From Chalciporus piperatus (taxonomy: Eukaryota; Basidiomycota; Agaricomycetes; Boletales; Boletaceae), in NCBI GenBank assembly GCA_038093975.1, contig JBBPTG010000300.1:1-27195 (forward strand): a stretch of DNA of 27,195 nucleotides. Direction: 5' to 3'. The notes beneath the pieces were generated by a model. That model saw only the letters and a list, made by a program, of their open reading frames with translations. It did no database searches and had not been told where the DNA came from. Shown piece by piece: positions 1-9,011 of the stretch. Each line of letters begins with the position of its first letter. The first letter of the stretch is position 1. The position numbers and the translations under genes were made by a program.

Positions 1-1
1 G

Positions 2-2134
2 AGACGAAGACGTCATCATCAAGAAGATGGAGACGCTAATCAAGAGGATGGAGACACTAATCATCCTGATAGTGATCCAGAGGATGAGAACCCCCGTCGC
101 CCAGAGCAACCACGGGTTCCACCCCCTCAACGGCCTGAGGAAATACCCCGCGATGATGAATCAGCGGATGATGACGAAGAAGAAGCAGAACTTCCTCCTG
201 CACCAGTCACACCCCCTCGTCGTGTACCGACGAACAATGCTCCACCAGCATTACCACCTAAAAGCGACCGTACAAGTCGCAGAGAACGTCCACAACGTGA
301 TCGCAAGATCCCGCTTCGACCTGGAAATGTCTACGGCGAACGCGAACATCCCACTAAAACCGTAAAGGAAGTGGAACGACTCTCACGCTGGAAGGAACTC
401 ACTGGAGAATCTTCCTCCAAAGTACCAAATATTCCTGGTGGTTTGCCATCAACTCCTGAGCCACCCGCTCCTGAAACAGCATCAGCTGAGGACTCAGAGA
501 CGGAGATTGAACGACTAACCCGGGAAGGGGGAGTAGACTTGGCACGTTATTTATGTGCTAAAGCTATCAATGATACAGAGGAAAAACCCAATCACCGCGA
601 ATGGTCTTTCAGAGACATTCAGCGATTACCATCCGACGAACAGAAGCTTTGGCGTGAAGCATGCATGAAAGAATTGCAAATGCTCAAGGAACGCAAAGTG
701 TATGAAGTAGTCGACAGACCCAAAAATCGGAAAGTCATTAAAAACCGATGGGTCTTTGACGTCAAAACCGACGGTCGTAAACGCGCCAGATTGGTTGCGA
801 AGGGATTTTCCCAGATCGAAGGAATTGATTACGATGAGATCTTCTCTCCAGTTGTCCGATTTGAGACAGTGCGAATGATGCTTGCACTCGCCGCTCTAGA
901 AGATTGGCACATCACTGGACTAGACGTGCGTTCCGCATATCTATATGGTCCACTGGAAGAAGAAATCTATATGGAATTTCCAGAAGGTTTTGCCACACCT
1001 GAGTTAGCCGGCAAAGTACTCAAACTTCGACGCGCACTATACGGCCTTAAACAAGCTGGTATTACATGGTGGCGCGAATTAAAGAAGTCTATGGAGGAAC
1101 TAGGCTTTAACAAGATTTACTCAGACGCAGGCATTTATGTCTACACACGCGGCAAAGTCTATGTCGTTGTTTATGTGGATGACGCCTTCTTTTGCGGTCC
1201 CAACAAGCTTGAGATTGATCAACTCAAAGCAAAGTTTATGAAACGATGGGAATGCCGCGATCTCGGTGAGACAAATGAATTTCTCCGTATGAGAATTCGT
1301 CGAGACCGATCCAAACGCTTGATCTTTGTTGATCAATGCGATTACCTTGATAAGGTGGTTGAACGTTGCGGTATGCAAGATGCAAAACCAGCACGCACCC
1401 CTTTGCCTCAGGGATATTATCCGATCAAAAACACACAAGATGTTGACCCTGTGTTACGGACGCGTTTCCAAGTGGTCATCGGATCCCTACTATACATCAT
1501 GCTCGGCACTCGCCCGGACATAGCCTACGCAGTTACTCAACTTGCGAGACAATCGGCAAATCCGACTCAAGAGCATCTCGATAAAGCACTCTATATCGTG
1601 AAGTACCTAAAGGGAACACGAGACTATGCTCTCGTATACGATGGAAAGAGTGGTTCTGGTTTAATCGGACTCTCTGACTCTGATCTCGGAGCTGATCCAG
1701 AACGTTCACGCTCGCAGACAGGATACTTCCTGAAACTCGCGAATGCAGCTTTCATGTGGAATTCACATCTTCAAAAGAATACAGCGAACAGTACCACTGA
1801 AGCTGAGTACATTGCTTTGTCTAATTGCTGCAACCAAATCATTGGTGTAAAACAAATGCTGAGTGAATTGGGATATAATCTCAAACCCGTTCCTCTCTGT
1901 GGCGACAATCAGGGATCGATATTTTTATCGCAAAATCCCGTCAACCAGAAAAAGCATAGACACATACGTATTGCTTATCACACAATTCGTGATGCAATCG
2001 AGGAAAAGCACGTTGAACTTTTCTACATCGAAGGAAATGAAAACCCTGCAGATATCTTTACAAAGAATCTGGGTTATATCAAATTCGAGAAGTTCCGTTC
2101 ACTCCTTGGTCTAGTGATACATCGCGCCGATTAG
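2..2134 (+). CDS. Copia polyprotein, C-terminal part: linker, reverse transcriptase, RNase H
   Basis: One frame (codons starting at 2) is open from the window edge to the TAG at 2132-2134, so this is the 3' end of a longer gag-pol. The first ~120 codons are an acidic, proline-rich linker ending in a basic patch (RRERPQRDRK), as usual between copia integrase and RT. RT follows: N-R-W-V-F near 745, LVAKGFSQ near 792, and the catalytic YVDD at 1172-1183. RNase H follows with a D-S-D start near 1676, STTEAEYIA near 1791, HRHIR near 1957 and ADIFTK near 2048, which is typical of copia RNase H ends. These enzymes copy element RNA to DNA in cytoplasmic virus-like particles. No frameshift or internal stop is seen. 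A different frame open at 27-365 is a shadow. Confidence 0.93.
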   Translation, partial: RRRRHHQEDGDANQEDGDTNHPDSDPEDENPRRPEQPRVPPPQRPEEIPRDDESADDDEEEAELPPAPVTPPRRVPTNNAPPALPPKSDRTSRRERPQRDRKIPLRPGNVYGEREHPTKTVKEVERLSRWKELTGESSSKVPNIPGGLPSTPEPPAPETASAEDSETEIERLTREGGVDLARYLCAKAINDTEEKPNHREWSFRDIQRLPSDEQKLWREACMKELQMLKERKVYEVVDRPKNRKVIKNRWVFDVKTDGRKRARLVAKGFSQIEGIDYDEIFSPVVRFETVRMMLALAALEDWHITGLDVRSAYLYGPLEEEIYMEFPEGFATPELAGKVLKLRRALYGLKQAGITWWRELKKSMEELGFNKIYSDAGIYVYTRGKVYVVVYVDDAFFCGPNKLEIDQLKAKFMKRWECRDLGETNEFLRMRIRRDRSKRLIFVDQCDYLDKVVERCGMQDAKPARTPLPQGYYPIKNTQDVDPVLRTRFQVVIGSLLYIMLGTRPDIAYAVTQLARQSANPTQEHLDKALYIVKYLKGTRDYALVYDGKSGSGLIGLSDSDLGADPERSRSQTGYFLKLANAAFMWNSHLQKNTANSTTEAEYIALSNCCNQIIGVKQMLSELGYNLKPVPLCGDNQGSIFLSQNPVNQKKHRHIRIAYHTIRDAIEEKHVELFYIEGNENPADIFTKNLGYIKFEKFRSLLGLVIHRAD

Positions 2135-2200
2135 TTTGTGCGCATGAATATACATTCTTACTATGCTCGCATATACTAGCGTACACTAAGCATGGGGGAG

Positions 2201-2439
2201 TGTTGAACGTATTACGCTCATAGTGTATAGTTCACTACGTTTCCATAAACGATAGTTGATTAGGTAATCACCACTGTACACTTATATATTCAAACTCAGT
2301 CGATCTGAGTTAATACAACTCTTTAACCACAACCACAACCTTGCAATCAGGTGAGCGAGCACAAACTCCCTTTGTGTCTACGCAGTATGCTGCTCTGGTA
2401 GTCCATAGCCTTATGGCTTAGGATGACACCAGTTCAACA
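2201..2439 (+). repeat. Copia 3' LTR (239 bp)
   Basis: It starts TGTTGAAC and ends GTTCAACA, a perfect 8-bp terminal inverted repeat of the TG...CA type, directly after the polypurine tract GGGGGAG. It begins 66 bp after the pol stop, as expected for a 3' LTR. The matching 5' LTR is outside the window, so age cannot be estimated. Confidence 0.88.
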
Positions 2440-2462
2440 AAGAGAAGATAGCTTTATTTCAG

Positions 2463-2956
2463 ACCTACATCAATAGCAGGACGAAGGATGATGCTGAAGA
2501 AGAGGAGCAAGAACCACCCAACCCAACATCCACCCTCACTGGACTAGCCATCGCCCAACAACCTGCTGTCCCCCATCAGACCATCGCCAGCATTCAAAAA
2601 AACCACAATGTGCCCTCTTTTGCCCACCACCTTCGCAACTACCTCAACTCCCTGCTCCCTGCAGGCGAAACTCTTGCTCAAGCTGCTGTCCCGTATGCCC
2701 ACCTTCCCTTTGACAAGCTTCATGTCTGGCATTCCTGCAAGTTTGCCTTGGATGTCCTGGGCAACGACATCGATGGTGAGGAGGGGGTGGACTCTATCAA
2801 GGCCAAGCCAGGCAGGTTTGACACGGTAGCAGTGGCCTACCGGGGAGATGCAGAGACCGCAGGCTTACAAGATAAGGGTTCATTGTTTTAAACCAATCAT
2901 CTCCATCACTGACTCTGGGCCACAGGAATGAGAATAGGGCGCCTGAGGGTGATTTT
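2463..2956 (+). pseudogene. Plavaka-like transposase, C-terminal domain, left half (split by gypsy insertion)
   Basis: A continuous frame from 2463 encodes an acidic start, then LHVWHSCKFALDVLG, GRFDTVAVAY and, after a probable ~50-nt intron ending CCACAG at 2925, IGRLRVIF. This matches the tail I know from Plavaka-type fungal transposases (EnSpm/CACTA-like), where R-F-D-T-V precedes R-V-x-x-V-R-V-I-F and an EW(Y/F) motif. The frame runs exactly into the gypsy LTR at 2957 and resumes at 10681. The bases just upstream (2440-2462, ending TTTCAG) look like an intron acceptor, so the copia element may sit in an intron. Catalytic residues would lie upstream and are absent, so this is a relic. The family name is from memory of the motif pattern. 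Confidence 0.6.
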
Positions 2957-3427
2957 TGTTATGATCACTCATTCTTTCCTTACTTATTACCTTGTACTAA
3001 GTCCTAGTCGCTGGTTCGAGTCCTGCCTAGGCCTCCCATTGCTTACCTTGCTTTAGTCAGCGAACATTCCTTAATATTCTTTCATCTTCCATGCTTCGTC
3101 ATCGCTGACTCATATGCTTACCGAGCATGACTCATTCTTATTCGTCATGACTCGTTCTTACATATTCTGACTTGTTCCATGCCTGCCCTTAACTCGTTTC
3201 TTCACTTATATCAACCCTCAAAGTTCCTCCTGTAACCTTAAGTTAGACCTACGCAATCTAGCCTGGTTACTCCTCGTTCCCCTTGAACCCTCTGAGAGTC
3301 ACCGTCCCACTCTTGAACGGACGCTAGGCCTTAACGTGGACATCCCATCGTTAGGCTACCTTTGAAACCCTTGTCTTTGACTAGGCTTTTGTGTCTACGC
3401 TTTGACCTACCCGGTACAAGCGTAACA
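2957..3427 (+). repeat. Chromovirus 5' LTR
   Basis: 471 bp, TGTTATG...CGTAACA. The TATA box seen in the sister LTRs (TATATAAA) is TATATCAA here (3207-3214), and the self-primer sequence at 3239-3250 has one mismatch to the primer-binding site. TGACTCA motifs stand at 3106-3112 and 3128-3134, with a TGACTCG at 3148-3154. A tRNA-type B box GGTTCGAGTCC stands at 3013-3023. Confidence 0.95.
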
Positions 3428-3429
3428 AA

Positions 3430-3441
3430 AGGTCTAAGTTA
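3430..3441 (+). other. Primer-binding site of self-priming type
   Basis: AGGTCTAAGTTA, 2 nt after the 5' LTR, is the exact reverse complement of TAACTTAGACCT at 10487-10498 in the 3' LTR, and matches 11 of 12 in the 5' LTR. That LTR site lies 32 nt after the start of the TATA box, where transcription should begin. In Tf1 and related elements the first ~11 nt of the RNA fold back onto such a site and are cleaved to prime minus-strand DNA synthesis. I do not recognise a tRNA 3' end complement here. Confidence 0.8.
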
Positions 3442-3475
3442 CCCCTGAAGGCTACCTTCGCTGTAGACCTCCACC

Positions 3476-4737
3476 ATTTCCCAACGACCTCGCCTCGACA
3501 CCTCTCGCTGGGGCCCCCCACGAGAGACCGCTAATCCACAGAACCCCGAATCTTCTGACTCGGGCTCACCTGAAGAGGAAGATCCCTCTAACCCCTACGA
3601 CACCTCGGATCTTTACGACGAACCAATCACCACCCAAGAGGAACAAGAAGAAACCCTTCACCTCTCCCACGAATTTTCCTCAGCTGTAACCATCCCAAGG
3701 TCACCAACACCACCGTCACCGACCCCAATATCCCGAAGAGCTCCACAGTTCCCTGTGTCGCCTGCTCCCCCACGAACCCCAGCTTTCCCCACTCCTTCCC
3801 TTCCCGCGCCCGCATTTGCACCAGGAGCGTATCAGATACCCCCTACCTGTGTAAACCCCATGTCGTCCTCCAAACCCACCGAACTCCACATCGGAGCCCC
3901 AGACGCCTTTGATGGCTCCTTTGAAAAGAGCACTGCTTGGATGAATTCCATCCAATTCTATCTCACTGTCAATGGTGACGTATACAACACCGACCCCAAG
4001 AAGATCCAGCAGCCACTTGGGCCGCCACCTTCCGCCGCAAGGCCATCACCGGCGCCACAGTCACAATGGGAACCTGGGCTCAATTTATCACTGATTTCGA
4101 AACCGCATTCAAACACCACGACACCGTAGGAAACGCCGTCGCCTGGCTCTCCACCAAACGAATGAAACCTCTCAAGAATGGAGAACATTCTCCCCCCCTC
4201 TCAGAATTCATTTCGAGTTTCCAGAATCAAGTCGCCTTATCAGGCATCACCGATAACAATGTCCTAATTGGATACTTTTCCGCAGGCATACCCATCTCCC
4301 TCATGAGACGAGTCAACAGCATGGACACCGTCCCTACCACGATTGAAGACTGGTACAAACGCACTACCCAGTTCCAGACCCAATGGGAACACGCCAATGA
4401 AATCGCGAATCGCAATCGCAACCCTGCCAAGCCATTCCGTCCGTTCTCCTCCACCAACCACTCTACCCCTGCCAGGGACCCCAATGCCATGGACGTCGAC
4501 GTCATCCGTATCTCCAAACTCACTCCTGAAGAGCGGAAACGCTGCCAGGAGAAAGGACTCTGCTTTCGCTGCAGGAAAGCTGGACATCGGTCCAACGCCT
4601 GCCCAGAGTTCTCCTCGAACCAGAAAACCCCGAAGAAGGTTCAGAAGGTTGAGGAAGAAATTCCCTCGCTGATCGAGATAGACGATGAGGATGAAACCAC
4701 CGTTCGTAAAGTAGCCTTTGTCACAAAGGGTTTTTAG
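3476..4737 (+). pseudogene. Chromovirus gag (capsid/nucleocapsid), start lost and frameshifted
   Basis: The frame opens after a TAG near 3461. The best start context (CCACC) is followed by ATT at 3476, so an ATG to ATT change probably removed the start. A Pro/Ser-rich N-terminus leads into the capsid region (DAFDGSFEKSTAWMNSIQFY, near 3903). Near 4010 the frame shifts: the residues up to PKKIQ are followed by AATWAATFRRKA in the next frame, as if ~30 bp were deleted. Gag then continues (WAQFITDFETAFK) to one CCHC zinc knuckle, CFRCRKAGHRSNAC (4561-4602, C-x2-C-x4-H-x4-C), which binds RNA. It stops at the TAG 4735-4737, immediately after a slippery heptamer that probably shifts ribosomes into pol. 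Gag forms the virus-like particle. Confidence 0.82.
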
Positions 4738-4767
4738 ACCGGGAAGCTCTGCCGACGCAAGCTTCCC
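4728..4767 (+). promoter_or_regulatory. Predicted -1 ribosomal frameshift signal at the gag-pol junction
   Basis: The slippery heptamer G GGT TTT (4728-4734, gag frame) fits X XXY YYZ and is followed at once by the gag stop TAG. After a 6-nt spacer, GGGAAGCT (4741-4748) pairs perfectly with AGCTTCCC (4760-4767), leaving an 11-nt loop. A -1 slip moves reading into the frame that is open through the protease. This is the standard layout of -1 frameshift sites, as in sushi-type retrotransposons. Whether the loop also forms a pseudoknot I cannot tell. Confidence 0.72.
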
Positions 4768-7649
4768 CAATCACGTGTGCACCTGTACTTGTAAAGTCGC
4801 GAAAGCGCTCTATGCAAATTCCCATACAGATTATCGTTCCCTCGCACACGATGAAAGCCGTCGAAACCCACACCCTCATTGATAGCGGTGCAGACATCTT
4901 CTGTATCAACTGGGGCTTTATATGAAGAAATCGAATCCCCACTACTCGACTTGAAACCCCTATTCGAGTCCGAAACGTCGACCAAACCGCAAACAAAAGT
5001 GGGATGATACTCTTCACCACCACCCTCTTCCTTGACATCGAAGGAATCGCACAAGAAGTAATCTTCCACGTCATGAACTGCGGAAACGAGAATGTCATCC
5101 TAGGACTCCCATGGCTTGAAAAAGCTAATCCAACCATCGATTGGCGCCGACGTACCCTGTCGCTGTCAGAGTCCATCGACGAGTCAAAGAAGTTGTATAC
5201 CATACATGCTGCAGCCTGTAAAGCCAACGACCAACTCTTCACTCGACCTACCCCTCCTCCTCGACACTCTTATGTAACCCCGGAAGTCGATCAACAACTC
5301 TATGACTACCTGGACTCTGAAACCGAATCCACCTTTCTTAACCGCGCTTACGAAAACCATACCCTAAACCGCATTATTCGTTGTGGTTCACGCTTTGTCC
5401 CCAATCATGTTGTCGCTCGCCTTACCCGAGCTACTGAACTCGCAATCGCAGCCGAACTGGCTAAACCCAAACCTATCCTCCCAAAAGAATATGCCAGATA
5501 TGCCTCGGTTTTCGATGAACCCTCGGCTGGTCACCTTCCTCCATCTCGGGTTTATGACCACGAGATTAACCTGAAGGAATCCTTCGTCCCTAAAATTGGA
5601 AAACTTTATCCGCTATCTCCGGATGAAAAGAAAGCCACAGAAGACTTCCTCGAAGAGAACCTGCGTACGGGAAAGATACGTCCTTCCAATTCCCCCCAGG
5701 CATCCCCCTTCTTCTTCGTCAAGAAGAAAGATGGAAAACTCCGCCCTTGCCAAGACTATCGATATCTCAACGAACATACTACTCGAGACGCGTACCCACT
5801 TCCCCTCATCGGGGATCTCGTCGACAAATTGAAAGACGCCAAAGTCTTTACCAAGTTTGATGTGCGATGGGGTTACAACAATGTCCGTATCAAAGACGGA
5901 CACCAGTGGAAAGCCGCTTTCCTCACCCACAAAGGCCTCTTTGAACCGACTGTGATGTTCTTCGGACTGAACAATTGTCCAGCCACCTTCCAACGCTTCA
6001 TGAACGACTCTTTTCGAGACATGATAGCTGAAGGATGGCTCGTCATCTATATGGACGACCTTCTCATCTTTTCTCCCGACGATGCTACTCACACCGCTCC
6101 CACACAACGAGTCCTAGAACGGATGCAAGAACTAGATCTCCATCTTCGTCTAGAGAAATGCAACTTCGCCGTAAACGAAGTAGAATATCTTGGCATGATC
6201 GTCCGCCCCGGAGAGCTTGCCATGGACCCCATCAAACTTGACGGCATCTCTCAATGGCCCGTTCCCACTACCGTGTAGGAAGTTCGCTCATTCCTTGGCT
6301 TTGCCAACTTCTATCGACGCTTTATCCCAAATTACTCCTTAGTCGCCCGCCCTTTGATCGATCTGACCAAAAAGGATCATCGATGGGACTGGAACAATGC
6401 CTGCCAAGATGCCTTCACCCGTCTAAAACAGATGTTCCTGGCGAAACCCGTCTTACGCTTCCCAGACCTTTCCAAACCCTTCGCCATCGCAACGGACGCC
6501 TCTAAATTTGCCTCTGGAGGTATACTCCTCCAAACTGACGCCAATGGCGATTGGCACCCCTGTTCCTACCTCTCCCAATCCTTTGGTGACGCTGAACGGA
6601 ACTACGATATCTATGATCGTGAACTCCTTGCTGTGATCCGTGCACTCAAAACCTGGCGACATTATCTCCACGGCTCTCCCTTCCCTGTCCAAGTGTTCAC
6701 TGATCACAAAAACCTGACCTACTTCCGCCAACCCCAGAATCTAAACCGTCGGCAAGCCCGCTGGCTCCTCGATCTTGCTGACTTTGACCTGAAAATGATT
6801 CATGTTCCCGGCTCATCCCTCGCCGGTCCCGATGCCCTATCTAGGCGTGCTGATCACTTTCCCACCAACACCGATGACAATGCAGGTACCACTCTGCTAC
6901 CACCCTCCCTATTTGTCCGTGTCATCGACGCCGCCATGAACAACCACATCTCCAGTCTTTCCAAAGATGACCCATTTCTTCTCACCGCATTACAAGCCAT
7001 TGACGGCGATATCCCTGCGCCATTCCGATCCCGGCTGGCTGACTGGCAGATGAATAACGGTGTCCTGACCTACCAAGGTCACGTTTACATTCCACCGGAC
7101 GAAAACTTACGTCGCACTGTCGTCCAACGCTGCCATGATCACCCCACCGCCGGCCACCCGGGTTATCTCAAAACTAGACAGCTGGTTGCTGCTGAATTCT
7201 GGTGGCCTGGTCTTGCACAGTTTGTGCGCAAATATGTCGAAGGATGCGCAACCTGCCAGCAGAACAAAGCGAACACGCATCCAACTACTCCACCCTTGAT
7301 GCCCATACCGTCAAAGAGCTCCAAACCATTCCAGCAAGTGTCCTGTGACCTAATCACCGACCTGCCCATTTCCAATGGCTTCGATTCTCTATTGGTCGTG
7401 GTCGACCACGGGCTTACAAAGGGGGTAATTCTCTGCCCTACTAAGAAAACTGTCACCGCCGAAGGGATCGCCTCCCTCTTTTTCCACAAAGTCTACCTGA
7501 GATTCGGTCTTTACGACAAAATCATCAGCGACCGAGGACCACAATTCACATCCGAGTTCGCTCGTGAACTAGGACGAATCCTTGGATATGACCTTTCCCT
7601 CTCCACCGCCTACCATCCCCAATCCGATGGGGAAACTGAACGTGTCAAC

Positions 7650-8222
7650 TGAAACGACTCAACTCAATCAAGAGCTAGCGCTATCATCAGACAACATGCC
7701 CTAGCGAAACCACATCAACTCAGTAACTAGAGCTGAGGATCAGACTAGACAAGCAGGAGCGCTTGGCCCATGAAGTTCAAGAAGAGGAAACTCCAGGAGA
7801 ACAAGACTGGGGAGCCAGTGCTTGTCAACCCGGGTTTATATACTATTGACAGTGTTTGTACATGTTGTGGCTAAACCTTAACTATATGACTAGGTATGAC
7901 TAGATATGAGTCATGGCGAGTAACAGCCAATAGCGTATATGACTAGGAAGCGAGATGAGTCAGCGTGAGTCAGTATGAGTCACGGTGAGTCATAATGAGT
8001 CAATAAGAGTCTGAGTCATGGACAGTGGGGAAGATGCACAGCCACGCACAGCCACGTTACATAAGCGAAAGGCTAGACCTAGCTGATGTCAGCAGGTCAC
8101 GTGATGTGATCTTGATAAGATAAGATAACAGAAAAGGGAGAGAAAGCGACTAAGTCCAAAAGTGAAAGAGAAACGTAGTAAGTGTAGGAAAGACTAGGAT
8201 AAGGAACTGAGCGTTCGTAACA
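7650..8222 (-). mobile_element. Solo LTR of a second gypsy-type family, nested in integrase
   Basis: 573 bp with TG...CA ends (TGAAACG...CGTAACA) flanked by TCAAC at 7645-7649 and 8223-8227, a perfect 5-bp target duplication. On the minus strand it starts TGTTACGAACG and has a TATATAAA box at 7842-7835, so minus is the likely orientation. The end nearest 8222 is shared with the fragment at 11171-11426. It was left by recombination between two LTRs of an inserted element. It carries a dense TGAGTCA array (7907-8018) and a CACGTG box near 8098. Confidence 0.88.
7907..8018. promoter_or_regulatory. Phased TGAGTCA (bZIP/Gcn4-like) site array in LTR
   Basis: TGAGTCA occurs at 7907, 7956, 7966, 7976, 7986, 7996 and 8012. 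The five middle sites are spaced exactly 10 bp, one DNA turn, so all face the same side of the helix. They lie in the part of the LTR upstream or downstream of the TATA box according to orientation. TGAGTCA is the consensus of Gcn4/AP-1 type bZIP factors; binding here is inferred. Confidence 0.6.
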
Positions 8223-9011
8223 TCAACCAGGAAGTAGAAACCTATCTCCGAATCTACTGTGGAGATAACCCCATATCCTGGGCTGATTCTATCTCCCACG
8301 CCGAATTTGCACACAATCATCGACCCCACTCTGTCACCGGCAAATCCCCGTTCTATCTCATGATGGGATATGAACCCCGTCCTCTTCCTTCGGTGATTGC
8401 CGACTCCGCTCTACCCGCTGTCGAACTTCGCCTTCACTCCCTCATTGCTGCCAGAGACGAAGCACTCGCCTCACACGAGCTTGCCAGACAAGTGATGTCC
8501 GCACGAACTCGACAGAAGTTCAAACCATTTGCCAAAGGAGACAAAGTCTGGCTAGAAGCAAGAAACCTCAAACGGTCCCTTACTTCCCCAAAGTTCGCCC
8601 CGAAACGAGAAGGACCCTTTACCATCACACAGGTCTTATCCCCGCTATCTTATAAACTCCGCCTCCCACAAACGTGGAAGATCCACCCCGTGTTTCATGC
8701 TTCTCTGTTATCACCCTATCGCGAAAACCCCGTACACGGACCGAACTTCCCGGCTCCACCACCTGACTTGATAGAAGGCGAAGAAGAGTATGAGATCGAA
8801 AAGATTCTCCGACACCGAAGTTTCTCCGGACGCCACTCGTACCTGGTTCGCTGGAAAGGATATACTGCTGACGAAGATCGCTGGCTCAAAGAGACAGACC
8901 TTACCCACGCCAAGGATGTTCTTGAAAACTATAAGAAAGCTCATCCATCCGCCTTCCCTTCTTCCTCAAGATCCCCATCTTCTGTCAGACGCAAAACTCG
9001 CCGCTGAAACT

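Larger units (their letters stand above)
1..2439 (+). mobile_element. Ty1/copia LTR retrotransposon, 3' part (5' end outside window)
   Basis: The order is linker, reverse transcriptase, RNase H, polypurine tract GGGGGAG (2194-2200) and 3' LTR, the copia order, with integrase lying upstream of the window. The pol frame is intact as far as it can be read, so this copy is probably younger than the surrounding pseudogenes. It ends just upstream of a Plavaka-like coding relic. The 5 bases after the LTR (AAGAG, 2440-2444) would be one copy of the target duplication, but the partner is outside the window. Confidence 0.9.
4734..9007 (+). pseudogene. Chromovirus pol: protease, RT, RNase H, integrase with chromodomain; broken
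   Basis: One frame runs from the frameshift site to TGA 9005-9007 except for three lesions: TGA at 4923-4925 (CGA expected), TAG at 6276-6278 (CAG expected) and a solo LTR with its duplication (7650-8227). Protease DSGA is at 4881-4892. RT has YMDD at 6048-6059. RNase H starts near 6480 ([14 protein letters not shown]). Integrase has the H-H-C-C zinc site (about 7134-7260), then D 7347, D 7530 and E 7638, with exactly 35 residues between the last two. The tail carries a GPF/Y-like region and a chromodomain (EYEIEKIL to YLVRWKGY and beyond, about 8785-8935), which in chromoviruses guides integration to modified chromatin. The reading frame resumes correctly when the LTR plus one TCAAC is removed, so the LTR came later. 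Confidence 0.92.

Noticed and set aside
27..365. Separate 112-aa plus-strand ORF
   Set aside because: It overlaps the copia pol linker in another frame; the pol frame is open across the whole stretch and has the expected composition.
3013..3060. Functional tRNA gene
   Set aside because: Only a B box and a partial T-arm are present; no acceptor stem, anticodon arm or A box can be folded.
8790..9011. Upstream extension of the third ORF as its true N-terminus
   Set aside because: The stretch overlaps the chromodomain in another frame and reads like a shadow; the first ATG with its own composition is 9012.
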